Of a DNA stretch of 64,000 nt, positions 55,434 to 63,869 are shown one piece after another. The position numbers and the translations under genes were made by a program. The notes below the pieces were generated by a model. It searched no databases. It saw only the letters and a list, made by a program, of their open reading frames with translations, and had not been told where the DNA came from. Each line of letters opens with the position of its first letter. Positions within the stretch are counted from its first letter, which is position 1. Source of the DNA: Psychrobacter sp. 72-O-c (GTDB lineage: Bacteria > Pseudomonadota > Gammaproteobacteria > Pseudomonadales > Moraxellaceae); contig NZ_CAJHBI010000001.1 in the NCBI RefSeq assembly GCF_904846605.1, positions 110,393 to 174,392 on the forward strand, in the 5' to 3' direction.

Positions 55434-55528
55434 GTCATTTATATAGTTACTTATGCGGTCACCTATTACAGTCGTTTATATAGTTACTTATGCGGTCACC
55501 TATTACAGTCACTTATATAGTCACTTAA
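55434..55528. repeat. 37-bp direct repeats upstream of iscR
   Basis: Units with the same phase start at 55441, 55478 and 55515. The first two are identical across ATATAGTTACTTATGCGGTC and the following CACCTATTACAGTC; the third is truncated and diverged (ATATAGTCACTTAAC). The wider spacer 55221-55684 has no credible gene. Confidence 0.85.
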
Positions 55529-55684
55529 CATGGTTACTGAGCGATATCTGGTTTGATAGTATCTATCCCCTGTGTTTGTTTTTACAAGCACTCATCGGCC
55601 TATCCCCTCTCTCATATCACCTCGAAACACTGATTGTTTTTACTAATAGTGGTGTTAGATTAGATTAACCATTTAACCACATTT

Positions 55685-55711
55685 CAATCTTGACTAAATT
55701 AGTCAGGATTG
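55685..55711 (+). promoter_or_regulatory. IscR type 1 operator
   Basis: CAATCTTGACTAA and TTAGTCAGGATTG form a near-perfect palindrome around one A (12 of 13 positions). The core GACTAAATTAGTC fits the type 1 site bound by the [2Fe-2S] form of IscR. It overlaps the -35 and the spacer of the promoter below, so binding would repress the isc operon when clusters are sufficient. Confidence 0.8.
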
Positions 55712-55719
55712 AGTATAAT
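55690..55719 (+). promoter_or_regulatory. isc operon promoter
   Basis: TTGACT (-35, 55690-55695) and TATAAT (-10, 55714-55719) are 18 bases apart. The resulting leader to iscR is about 150 nt. Confidence 0.8.
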
Positions 55720-55875
55720 AACTTTATCGCAGCACACATCGGGTTAACCATCTGTTGTTTAATAGCGATGACGTTTGTCTTAGTAGCGTATCATTTTATT
55801 AATAATGTATATGTGATATCGAACCTAAGCTCGTTATTAACCTTAGCTCATTACTCACCAGTTTGGAGATATTTT

Positions 55876-56376
55876 ATGCGTTTAACGACCCGAGGCAGAT
55901 ATGCAGTCACTGCATTGTTAGATCTGGCAATACAAACCAGCCAACAAGAAGGTGCCGTGTCTTTATCTGATATCGCTAACCGACAGTCTATTTCAATATC
56001 TTATCTTGAACAGTTGTTTTCTAAGCTGCGTAAGCGTGGTTTAGTAACCAGTATCCGAGGCGCCGCAGGTGGCTATCACTTAGCAAAGCCATTAGATGAG
56101 ATTGATGTCATGAGCATTATATCTGCGGTTGATGAATCGGTTGACGCGATGCAATGTGAAGGACGCGGCGATTGCCAAGGTGGTACAATGTGTTTGACCC
56201 ACGATTTGTGGTGCGCACTGTCCAATCATATCGAACAGTACTTGAATAATATAACATTGGCACAATTACTAAATATGAAAAATGTGCAGTCTGTTTCAGA
56301 ACGTCAGCATATTTCTTCTATTACAAAAGACATTAATACTATTACCTTATCGACCAGCGAGGCAAACCCAGCATGA
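55876..56376 (+). CDS. iscR: Iron-sulfur cluster regulator IscR
   Basis: Rrf2-family regulator that senses iron-sulfur status through a bound [2Fe-2S] cluster. The winged helix is in [20 protein letters not shown] and [39 protein letters not shown]. The cluster ligands are in [21 protein letters not shown], with the three cysteines spaced by five residues each and the following His. The start at 55876 (GGAG seven bases before) gives 166 residues; the open frame reaches back to 55690, but that part would start inside the promoter and is not family-like. It overlaps iscS by four bases (ATGA) and begins the isc operon, which it should autoregulate via the operator at 55685. Confidence 0.96.
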   Translation: MRLTTRGRYAVTALLDLAIQTSQQEGAVSLSDIANRQSISISYLEQLFSKLRKRGLVTSIRGAAGGYHLAKPLDEIDVMSIISAVDESVDAMQCEGRGDCQGGTMCLTHDLWCALSNHIEQYLNNITLAQLLNMKNVQSVSERQHISSITKDINTITLSTSEANPA

Positions 56377-57599
56377 GCCAACATAACAAACTTATATACT
56401 TAGATTATGCCGCCACTACGCCAGTTGCCAAGTCGGTTGCTGCTAAGATGAGCGAATATCTGACTGTAGATGGTATCTTTGGTAACCCAGCATCACGCTC
56501 ACACGGCTACGGCTGGCAAGCTGAAGAAGCAGTCGAGACGGCACGTCAACAAGTTGCCGAAGTCATCAATGCTGATCCACGCGAAATCGTTTTTACTTCG
56601 GGTGCAACAGAGTCTGATAACTTAGCCATTAAAGGTGCAGCGCATTTTTATCAGTCACGTGGCAAACATATCATTACCAGTCAAATTGAGCATAAAGCAG
56701 TACTAGATACTTGCCGTGAGCTTGAACAAGAAGGCTTTGAAATTACCTATCTTGAGCCGCAAAAAAGCACAGGAATGATTTTACCGCAACAAGTCAAAGA
56801 CGCTTTACGTGAAGATACGATTCTAGTGTCATTGATGATGGTTAATAACGAGCTTGGTACTATTACTGATATCGCTGCTATCGGCGAAATCACTCGCGAA
56901 GCTGGTGTTGTATTCCATGTGGATGGCGCACAAGCCGTTGGTAAAATACTTATTGATCTTGCAACTACCAAAGTTGATTTGATGAGTTTTTCTGGTCATA
57001 AAGCGTATGGTCCTAAAGGTATTGGCGCATTGTTCGTCAGCCGTAAGCCACGTGTCCGCTTAAAAGCTGAGCAACATGGCGGTGGACATGAGCGCGGTAT
57101 GCGTTCAGGTACACTACCAACGCATCAGATCGTTGGCCTTGGCGCAGCATTTAGCTTAGCCAATAAACGTTATGAAGAAGACCATGCCCATGCGGCAAAA
57201 CTACGCCAAAAGCTTTGGGATGGTTTACAAGATATTGAAGAGATTTATTTAAACGGCGATCTTGAACATAGCGTTCCTAATATCGTCAATATTAGCTTCA
57301 ACTTCGTTGAAGGCGAGTCACTCATGATGTCGCTGAAAGACTTAGCCGTATCATCAGGGTCAGCCTGTACCTCAGCAACACTTGAGCCATCTTATGTACT
57401 TCGTGCTATTGGTCGCCCAGATGAATTGGCGCATAGCTCTATTCGCTTCAGCTTCGGTCGTTATACCACTGAAGAAGACGTTGATACCGTTATTGGTCAA
57501 ATGCATGAAGCCGTTGATAAACTACGTGACCTATCGCCACTTTGGGATATGTATCAAGAAGGTATTGATTTAGATTCAGTAGAATGGGCTGAACATTAA
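56373..57599 (+). CDS. iscS: Cysteine desulfurase IscS
   Basis: PLP enzyme that provides sulfur from cysteine for iron-sulfur clusters, thiamine and tRNA thiolation. PLP Lys210 is in [17 protein letters not shown]. The mobile loop has the persulfide Cys332 in [35 protein letters not shown] and [17 protein letters not shown] are typical N-terminal motifs. At 408 residues it is close to the E. coli enzyme (404). It is translationally coupled to iscR by an ATGA overlap. A perfect hairpin follows its stop codon before iscU. Confidence 0.97.
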   Translation: MSQHNKLIYLDYAATTPVAKSVAAKMSEYLTVDGIFGNPASRSHGYGWQAEEAVETARQQVAEVINADPREIVFTSGATESDNLAIKGAAHFYQSRGKHIITSQIEHKAVLDTCRELEQEGFEITYLEPQKSTGMILPQQVKDALREDTILVSLMMVNNELGTITDIAAIGEITREAGVVFHVDGAQAVGKILIDLATTKVDLMSFSGHKAYGPKGIGALFVSRKPRVRLKAEQHGGGHERGMRSGTLPTHQIVGLGAAFSLANKRYEEDHAHAAKLRQKLWDGLQDIEEIYLNGDLEHSVPNIVNISFNFVEGESLMMSLKDLAVSSGSACTSATLEPSYVLRAIGRPDELAHSSIRFSFGRYTTEEDVDTVIGQMHEAVDKLRDLSPLWDMYQEGIDLDSVEWAEH

Positions 57600-57614
57600 A
57601 ATAAAAGTAAAAGT

Positions 57615-57635
57615 ACGGCTATAAAATATAGCCGT
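57615..57635 (+). other. Intercistronic hairpin iscS/iscU
   Basis: ACGGCTATA (57615-57623) pairs perfectly with TATAGCCGT (57627-57635) around AAA, starting 15 bases after the iscS stop. No T-run follows, so it is more likely an mRNA-stabilising or processing hairpin than a terminator. Confidence 0.6.
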
Positions 57636-57739
57636 TAGACAATTAATCAGAAAATTACAGAATAAGCGTTTGACCCCAATTACCGATGAGTATGTAGACA
57701 GTTTGTATTACTACTCATCATCTAACTAGGAGAAGAACC

Positions 57740-58153
57740 ATGGCCTATAGTGACCAAGTTATTGATCATTACGAAAATCCACGCAACGTTGGCAACCTTG
57801 ATAAAAATGCCAAAAATGTTGGTACCGGTATGGTTGGTGCCCCAGCCTGTGGTGATGTGATGCGTTTGCAGATCCAAGTCGATGCCAATGGTATCATTGA
57901 AGATGCACGCTTTAAAACTTACGGCTGCGGCTCAGCGATTGCTTCAAGCTCACTAGTAACCGAGTGGCTAAAAGGCAAAAGTTTAGATCAAGCAGGCGAA
58001 ATCAAAAACAACGATATCGTCGTAGAGTTGGCATTACCACCAGTAAAAGTGCATTGCTCAGTATTAGCAGAAGATGCGATTAAAGCCGCTATCAGTGACT
58101 ATAAAGGCAAGCATAGCGTTGTTGAAAGCAATGAAGAACAAGCGATCAGCTAA
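57740..58153 (+). CDS. iscU: Iron-sulfur cluster scaffold IscU
   Basis: Scaffold on which [2Fe-2S] clusters are assembled with sulfur from IscS. The three ligand cysteines are in VGAPACGDVM, KTYGCGSAIASSS and VKVHCSVLAEDAI. The HscA-binding LPPVK motif is present in ELALPPVKVHCS. At 137 residues it is slightly longer than E. coli IscU (128) through an acidic C-terminal end (VESNEEQAIS). AGGAGAAG precedes the ATG. It lies 140 bp after iscS. Confidence 0.97.
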   Translation: MAYSDQVIDHYENPRNVGNLDKNAKNVGTGMVGAPACGDVMRLQIQVDANGIIEDARFKTYGCGSAIASSSLVTEWLKGKSLDQAGEIKNNDIVVELALPPVKVHCSVLAEDAIKAAISDYKGKHSVVESNEEQAIS

Positions 58154-58217
58154 GTTTACTTTAATGTATTCGCTCTTTTATATTAGTAAGACTATTATAT
58201 TAAAGAGCTGCTAGCGC

Positions 58218-58254
58218 TAAGGAGGTGACAATAACGGTTATGTAATTGTCACCT
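58218..58254 (+). promoter_or_regulatory. Hairpin with strong Shine-Dalgarno and start-stop codon, iscU/iscA spacer
   Basis: TAAGGAGGTGA (58218-58228) is an 11-base perfect complement of the 16S rRNA 3' end. AGGTGACAAT (58223-58232) pairs perfectly with ATTGTCACCT (58245-58254). The 12-base loop contains ATG TAA (58240-58245), a start codon followed at once by a stop; a GTG in the Shine-Dalgarno would give a six-codon frame to the same stop. The 3' side is T-rich (TTTTACTTTC), so the hairpin may also terminate weakly. It separates iscU from iscA, which has its own Shine-Dalgarno. Confidence 0.6.
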
Positions 58255-58410
58255 TTTACTTTCTAGCTTATGTTGGTCAGGCTTAGCAAATGCTTTATTT
58301 TAAATATTTTTTAAACATTAGTTTTTCTGAATATTAGTTTTTAGATAATAATCTTCAAATATTTTTTAGTAAGATGATATTCTTATTATTGATAATCAAT
58401 AGGAGTTGGC

Positions 58411-58731
58411 ATGATTGAAATGACAGAACGCGCCGCTCAGCATGTTCAAGACTTTCTAGACAATCGCGGTAAAGGTGCTGGCATTCGTGTTGGTATTCGT
58501 ACAGCAGGTTGCTCAGGTTTGGCTTATGTTTTAGAGTTCGTCGATGTTCCTGATGAGAATGATACTCGCTATGATAGCCGCGATGTAAGCATCTTTATCG
58601 ACCCTAAAAGTTTGGTTTATTTAGACGGCTTATTGATGGATTATGAAAAAGAAGGCTTGAACGAAGGCTTTAAGTTCACCAATCCGAATCAAAAAGGTGA
58701 ATGTGGCTGCGGTGAATCCTTTACAATATAA
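58411..58731 (+). CDS. iscA: Iron-sulfur assembly protein IscA
   Basis: A-type carrier of iron-sulfur clusters. [18 protein letters not shown] and the C-terminal GECGCGESF hold the three conserved cysteines (one near residue 34 and the CxC pair). At 106 residues it is the usual length. GGAG lies five to six bases before the ATG. It is the fourth gene of the isc operon, placed after the structured spacer at 58218-58254. Confidence 0.96.
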   Translation: MIEMTERAAQHVQDFLDNRGKGAGIRVGIRTAGCSGLAYVLEFVDVPDENDTRYDSRDVSIFIDPKSLVYLDGLLMDYEKEGLNEGFKFTNPNQKGECGCGESFTI

Positions 58732-58911
58732 GAGTTCTTTGTGGTATAGCGTACCTAAGTGGCATTGGTTTAACCTTATAGCCATTATTAAGATAACTAT
58801 TTATTAAAACCACCATTTATTAAAAAATACTTATTAAAGTCTAGGTTTAAGAAGGCTTTAAAAGTTAATCCTGCAAAACAACAATTAAAAATAGAAAGTA
58901 AGGCATATGTT

Positions 58912-59493
58912 ATGACAGATCTCATCCCAGAAGCTCAGTTTGATAATTTCTTTGCCCTATTTGAGCAACCTGTACAATTTGAGCTGTCACAAGATAGTCT
59001 AGATCAGCATTTGCGCCTATTGCAGAAACGTTATCACCCTGATAATGTTGCCAAAAATCTAGCTGATGAAACAAAAGCTCAGCAGCATTCTGAGCAAGCC
59101 TCCGCACTGATCAATCAAGCCTATCAGGCTTTAAGTGCTCCTGACAGCCGCGCCGCCTATCTACTCGATATGGCAGGACAAGCCCAAACGCTTGAAAACT
59201 CAATTGCAGATCTCGATTTTTTAGAAGATGCTATGGAGCTGCGTATTGATCTAGGTGAAGCCATCGAAAGCAATGACCGCCCAGCATTGGAAAATTTGCA
59301 TCCGCAAATTTTGCAGCGATTAAACAACCAATGTGAACGCTTTAATACCACCTATCAAAACGAAGAGTGGTCGGCAGCTATTGACGCCACCCAAAAGTTG
59401 AAGTTCCTAGTCAAGCTCGATGCCGATATTACGACTGCCCTTGATGATGTCGCAAGCGCGGCACAGCCAAATGATGATGATTTATACGTCTAA
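58912..59493 (+). CDS. hscB: Co-chaperone HscB
   Basis: J-protein that delivers IscU to HscA and stimulates its ATPase. The J-domain begins FFALFEQPVQFELSQDSLDQHLRLLQ and has the HPD motif in KRYHPDNVAKN. The C-terminal three-helix domain that binds IscU (LDFLEDAMELRIDLGEAIE, then LNNQCERFNTTYQ) follows. At 193 residues it is slightly longer than the E. coli protein (171), with an acidic end. AAGG precedes the ATG. It lies between iscA and hscA. Confidence 0.95.
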   Translation: MTDLIPEAQFDNFFALFEQPVQFELSQDSLDQHLRLLQKRYHPDNVAKNLADETKAQQHSEQASALINQAYQALSAPDSRAAYLLDMAGQAQTLENSIADLDFLEDAMELRIDLGEAIESNDRPALENLHPQILQRLNNQCERFNTTYQNEEWSAAIDATQKLKFLVKLDADITTALDDVASAAQPNDDDLYV

Positions 59494-59691
59494 TGATTGG
59501 CTAAAGCCTATAAAGACGGTTAAAATAACATCCAAAATATCATAGTATTCATATTTCTAAATGGCAGTTGTAAGTGCAGCTAAGCGGCGTTTATTATCAA
59601 CCTCTATATTTGAGTGAGCCGCGCCAGTTATCGCTTTATTTATGTGGTATTTGTTCAACTTTACTTATTCATTTTATATCTGAGTTATCTT

Positions 59692-61569
59692 ATGTCTTTA
59701 TTGCAAATTGCTGAACCCAATCAAAGTGCCCAGCCACACCAGCATCGTTTTGGCCTTGGAATTGACCTTGGCACAACGCGCTCATTGGTCGCAGTGGTAC
59801 GCTCAGGCAAAGCGCAAGTATTAGAGGCAGATACCAGTAAAGATACTTTACTGCCTTCAGTGGTCTATTACCCAATTACAGGTAGCCCGCTCGTTGGTTA
59901 TAATGCTTTAGCCCATTTGCCTAATGATCCACAGAACACCATTATCTCCGCTAAGCGTTTTATGGGTCGCAGTCAAGACGATATCAAATTCTCGCATCCT
60001 TATGAATTAAGTGGTAGCGCCGATGCTATGCCAGCCTTTGTTACCGCTCAAGGCGAAGTGTCACCCGTTGAAGTGTCAGCACGTATTTTGGCCGTACTTA
60101 AGCAGCGCGCAGCAGATGCCTTACCTGAGGACAGTATTGAAGGCGCGGTCATTACCGTTCCTGCCTATTTTGATGAAGCCCAGCGCCAAGCCACTAAAGA
60201 TGCCGCGCAAGCCGCTGGTATCAACGTTTTACGATTGTTAAATGAACCAACGGCAGCGGCGGTAGCGTATGGTCTGAACGCCCCTACCGGAGATGATACT
60301 GCTCGTTACTATTTAATTTATGACCTCGGTGGTGGCACTTTTGATGTTTCTATCTTAAAGCTTACCGATGGTGTGTTTGAAGTACTGGCAACTGGTGGTA
60401 ATAGCGCCCTTGGTGGCGATGATATTGACCGCCTACTCACCAATTGGCTGATCAAACAGCTTAATATCGCGCCAGCAGATGTCAGCTTACATGACAAGTC
60501 AGTATTGGCTCAGCAAGCTAAAGGTTATAAGCAAGCTTTGACCGATGCTGAAGAAGTTAATATCGATATCATCGTTAATGAGCAGTCCTACAAAGGCGTA
60601 CTACGCCGTGAAGACTTATTCACTATCGCTGACCCTGTCAGCAGTCGAACGCTAACGGTTTGCGAACAAGTACTACGTGATGCCAAGCTGAGCGCCTCAG
60701 AGCTGGATGAAGTTATATTGGTAGGCGGCTCAACGCGAATGCCAGCGATTGAACAAGTGGTTACTGAATTCTTTGCTAAGCAGCCCCTATGTCGTCTTAA
60801 CCCAGATGAGGTGGTCGCATTAGGTGCTGCACAAACGGCACATCAATTGGTTAATGGTGATAGCGACAATAATTTACTGCTTTTGGATGTCACGCCTCTA
60901 TCGCTTGGGCTAGAGACCATGGGCGGCTTAGTAGAAGTACTCATTCCACGCAACACTCCTATTCCTGTCAAAAAACGCCAAGTGTTTACCACTTATCAAG
61001 ATGGCCAGACCGGCATGGTTATCCATGTCGTACAAGGCGAGCGTGAAACGGTAGAGAACTGCCGCTCGCTTGGACGCTTTGAGCTATACGGTATTCCACC
61101 GATGAAAGCTGGTTTTGGTCGTATTGAAGTGACTTTCAGTATTGATGCTAATGGACAACTAACCGTTAGTGCCCAAGAAACCACGACGAAGACAGAAAGT
61201 AAAATCGAGATTACGCCAGCGTATGGCTTATCTGATGAACAAAAAGAGCAACTGCTCACTGCCGGATTTAAACACGCAGAAGAAGATAAAAATGCGCGTT
61301 CTTTAATTGAAACTAGGGTAGAAACTGAACGAGAATTGCTGGCGTTACAGTCGGCACTATCTGAGTTTTCAGCCTTATTGACTTCTGAGGAACAGCAAAC
61401 CTTGGCGGCACAGATGAAAGAGATGCAAACAGCTTTAGACTCTAATGATTCAATGCTTATTGAAGCACAACAAGCTCAGCTTAAACCGCATAGCGATGCC
61501 TTTGCTGCCCGCATTATGAATCAAAGTGTCCAGACCAGTATGGCGGGTACTAGCGCCCAAGATTGGTAG
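59692..61569 (+). CDS. hscA: Hsp70-type chaperone HscA
   Basis: Specialised Hsp70 that promotes cluster release from IscU. The nucleotide-binding domain shows GIDLGTTRSLVAVV, VPAYFDEAQRQATKDAAQAAGI and IYDLGGGTFDVSIL. VILVGGSTRMPAIEQ follows, and the substrate-binding domain begins DVTPLSLGLETMGGLVE. I set the start at the ATG at 59692 (MSLLQIAEP), giving 625 residues, close to the E. coli length (616). The frame is open from a GTG at 59614, but the upstream segment is a hydrophobic stretch (VVFVQLYLFILYLSYL) that does not fit a cytosolic chaperone. The ribosome site is weak. Confidence 0.95.
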   Translation: MSLLQIAEPNQSAQPHQHRFGLGIDLGTTRSLVAVVRSGKAQVLEADTSKDTLLPSVVYYPITGSPLVGYNALAHLPNDPQNTIISAKRFMGRSQDDIKFSHPYELSGSADAMPAFVTAQGEVSPVEVSARILAVLKQRAADALPEDSIEGAVITVPAYFDEAQRQATKDAAQAAGINVLRLLNEPTAAAVAYGLNAPTGDDTARYYLIYDLGGGTFDVSILKLTDGVFEVLATGGNSALGGDDIDRLLTNWLIKQLNIAPADVSLHDKSVLAQQAKGYKQALTDAEEVNIDIIVNEQSYKGVLRREDLFTIADPVSSRTLTVCEQVLRDAKLSASELDEVILVGGSTRMPAIEQVVTEFFAKQPLCRLNPDEVVALGAAQTAHQLVNGDSDNNLLLLDVTPLSLGLETMGGLVEVLIPRNTPIPVKKRQVFTTYQDGQTGMVIHVVQGERETVENCRSLGRFELYGIPPMKAGFGRIEVTFSIDANGQLTVSAQETTTKTESKIEITPAYGLSDEQKEQLLTAGFKHAEEDKNARSLIETRVETERELLALQSALSEFSALLTSEEQQTLAAQMKEMQTALDSNDSMLIEAQQAQLKPHSDAFAARIMNQSVQTSMAGTSAQDW

Positions 61570-61743
61570 TATTTAAAATTAATAGTCTCAAAGCAACAAC
61601 AACATTAAAGAAAAAAGTACTAAAGAAAAAAGTATAAAAGCAGAAAAATAACCTATAACACGATTATTTTTAGATTGTATTTATATTTTAGAACTTACTT
61701 AGATTTCACATTTTTTGAATTGATTAGCACTGGATATATGACC

Positions 61744-62082
61744 ATGCCAAAAATTACTGTACTACCCCACCATGACATTTGCCCTGAAGGCATTGAAGTT
61801 GAGCTAGCAGCTGGCGAAAACTTATGTAAAGCTCTATTAGAAAAGGGCGTTAAGATTGAGCATGCTTGCGAGATGTCAAAAGCCTGTACCACTTGTCACG
61901 TAGTCGTCCGCAAGGGCTTCAATGGTTTGGATGAGATGGACGATATTGAAGCAGACTTGTTAGATCGTGCTTGGGGATTAGAGCCTGATTCTCGGCTATC
62001 CTGTCAGGTAATGCTAGATGACGAGGACCTAACTATTGAGATACCTAAATATACCCTTAACCATGCCAAAGAAAATCATTAA
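61744..62082 (+). CDS. fdx: [2Fe-2S] ferredoxin of the isc operon
   Basis: Adrenodoxin-type ferredoxin supplying electrons for cluster assembly. MPKITVLPHHDICPEGIEVE and the cluster loop EHACEMSKACTTCHVVV are present, with a fourth Cys in SRLSCQVM, as is the family ending EIPKYTLNHAKE. With the start at 61744 the length of 112 residues is standard, and GGA lies nine bases upstream. The frame is open from 61675, and an ATG two codons before (61738) is possible but too close to the ribosome site. iscX does not follow. Short 15-bp repeats (TAAAGAAAAAAGTAC twice, 61606-61635) lie before it. Confidence 0.95.
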   Translation: MPKITVLPHHDICPEGIEVELAAGENLCKALLEKGVKIEHACEMSKACTTCHVVVRKGFNGLDEMDDIEADLLDRAWGLEPDSRLSCQVMLDDEDLTIEIPKYTLNHAKENH

Positions 62083-62122
62083 ACACTAGTAGTTTTGACG
62101 ACTACTAAGTTATATTTGCATC

Positions 62123-62159
62123 AAAAAGCCAGCTATTATAATAATAACTGGCTTTTTTT
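62123..62159. terminator. Terminator of the isc operon
   Basis: AAAAAGCCAG and TATTAT pair with ATAATA and CTGGCTTTTT (small bulges), followed by seven T. It lies between convergent fdx and the cyclase gene. Confidence 0.85.
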
Positions 62160-62224
62160 GTGATTAGTCTCACAGTATTTAGACTTGAGAGGCATAAAAA
62201 TCTTTAACTCCCCTTTCTAATATT

Positions 62225-63625
62225 TTATTTACCAGTTTTGTTAAACTCGAGGTCAGCAATTTTCTTTTCCTGTTCAATACGTTCAAGTGCGAAATTCAGA
62301 CCTTCTCTAATCTCTTGATAATCGCCGCTTTTCATATCTTTAAAGTTTAGATGCAGATTGAAGCCAGGCAGCGTATGATCGACCCACTTTGACAGGCGGC
62401 CTTTATTGGCATCAGGATCTAGTACTTGCCATGCGCTAACCTTACCATCAAAACCTTTGAGCTGATAAGCGCCTGCATACTCACACTCATAATCATGGCA
62501 AATATAATCGTAGGTGCTTTCACTAATCAATACATCCCCTTTGCTGGCGGCCGCTTCAAGCCTTGCTGCCAAATTGGCCTCTTTGCCAATAAGCGTATAA
62601 CTGAGACGGCTATTACTGCCAAAATTGCCAACATGACAGTAGCCAGTAGTGATACCGATGCGCAGATATAACCCTTCAAAACCCATCAGTCGCCATTTTT
62701 GCCGTAAGGTGCGCATTTCTCGGCGCATATCGATCGCCATGGCCACACAATCCAATGCATCTTGACGCGCGCCGCGACTATCAGGTTCACCAAAAAAACA
62801 AACCATGCCATCACCAATGAACTTATCGATTACAGCGCCGTGCTTATTGGCGATTATCGTCATACAATGCATATAAGTGTTTAAGATATCAGCCAAATTG
62901 TCCGCACTTAAACTATCTGATAGCTCAGTAAATCCTACGATATCTGAAAACATAATCGTCAGCTTTGCGCGTTTATTGGAGACACTGACAGGGCTATCCG
63001 CCCTTACAATCGGTTCCCAAATCTGAGGAGGTATAAAGCGGGTTAGCTTGTTGATGACCGAAACCATAGTATTGAGACGCCCCGCTGCTTGTTGAGCACG
63101 CACTTCATAGCTGATGTATCCGTGATATACGTGTCGAAAATGACACATGATGACTATGATAGTTGCTAGCAACACCGTAGCTGGTAGCCAACCTTCATTA
63201 CAGTCTATATCAGTGCTATTTAAAAGCACGCTAACATAATAGAAAACAACGGCCGTCACCATCGACACTGTAAGCAATTTTAGATGATTTTCAGAACTGC
63301 TAATAATGATACGGATGCCAATTAAGGATGCCAAACTGAATGACATCACGGTGCAAAACTGTAGCGATCCAATGACTACGGACAATAGAATAATGACAAT
63401 ATTAGACGTCCAAAAGCTCGTTCGACGTCGATAGTTATAAATAAGAATCATTAAACTTGGTAGGCAAACAACGATCAGCAGTGCCGTTGAGGTAGGACTA
63501 AACTCAGAATATAAAGCAAGCAGTATGACAGTAAGTATTAAAACAAAAACTTCCGGATAATCAAACCGATACACCCCAATGTTTTCCGATGAGATCTTCG
63601 GTCGCAAAGTATGTAGGAATGCCAT
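62225..63625 (-). CDS. Membrane-bound class III adenylate/guanylate cyclase
   Basis: The N-terminal 180 residues hold about six hydrophobic helices (VFVLILTVILLALYSEF, ALLIVVCLPSLMILIYN, IVIILLSVVIGSLQFCTVMSF, LLTVSMVTAVVFYYVSVLLN, LPATVLLATIIVIMCHF). The catalytic class III domain (about 215-405) has the metal-binding aspartates in MFSDIVGFTEL and DKFIGDGMVCFFG. It also has YLRIGITTGYCHVGNFG and the transition-state residues in GKEANLAARLE. The lysine in DKFIGDG favours ATP. The usual Asp/Thr before the VNxAxR motif is replaced by Lys-Glu, so the substrate is not certain. A C-terminal extension of about 70 residues follows. It is convergent with the isc operon; no adjacent partner or cAMP receptor is visible. 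Confidence 0.88.
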   Translation of the reverse strand: MAFLHTLRPKISSENIGVYRFDYPEVFVLILTVILLALYSEFSPTSTALLIVVCLPSLMILIYNYRRRTSFWTSNIVIILLSVVIGSLQFCTVMSFSLASLIGIRIIISSSENHLKLLTVSMVTAVVFYYVSVLLNSTDIDCNEGWLPATVLLATIIVIMCHFRHVYHGYISYEVRAQQAAGRLNTMVSVINKLTRFIPPQIWEPIVRADSPVSVSNKRAKLTIMFSDIVGFTELSDSLSADNLADILNTYMHCMTIIANKHGAVIDKFIGDGMVCFFGEPDSRGARQDALDCVAMAIDMRREMRTLRQKWRLMGFEGLYLRIGITTGYCHVGNFGSNSRLSYTLIGKEANLAARLEAAASKGDVLISESTYDYICHDYECEYAGAYQLKGFDGKVSAWQVLDPDANKGRLSKWVDHTLPGFNLHLNFKDMKSGDYQEIREGLNFALERIEQEKKIADLEFNKTGK

Positions 63626-63834
63626 GTTCGATTTTCGCTTCAGTAATGAAAACTAATAAGGGTAAACAAGCAATAAGGGGACAACTTGTCTCTATAGCAG
63701 CTGCAATCTAAGAACGTATAACGATTATGCTGATTTACTATTATACGAGTATAATCTTATGGAATATATGTCATTCACAACCAAAATACCCCCATCCATC
63801 ATTCATTATCGTCTCTCAACCATAGATGTAAATG

Positions 63835-63869
63835 TTGACTTCCTCACCGCCCTAAACGACGGTGATTCC
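63835..63869 (-). promoter_or_regulatory. IS200/IS605 right end with predicted omega RNA boundary
   Basis: On the minus strand TCACCG and CGGTGA (six pairs, ten-base loop) form the small hairpin typical of IS605-family ends. It overlaps the tnpB stop and is followed by GGAAGTCAA. TCAA is the cleavage site known for the right end of IS608-type elements, so the element should end at 63835. An omega RNA would then take its guide from the flank: CATTTACATCTATGGTTGAG (minus strand, 63834 downwards). Confidence 0.55.

Noticed and set aside
55434..55528. 37-bp repeats considered as a short CRISPR array
   Set aside because: The copies are directly adjacent without unique spacers, and no cas genes are in the window.
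55690..55875. Long N-terminal extension of IscR
   Set aside because: The extra frame starts inside the -35 of the isc promoter and encodes a hydrophobic segment unlike IscR. The ATG at 55876 has a good ribosome site.
59614..59691. Hydrophobic N-terminal extension of HscA
   Set aside because: It starts with GTG, is membrane-like and does not fit a cytosolic Hsp70; the ATG at 59692 gives the normal length.
63626..63834. A gene between the cyclase and the insertion element
   Set aside because: No open frame with a ribosome site is seen; the region is likely a promoter for the cyclase and the flank of the element.
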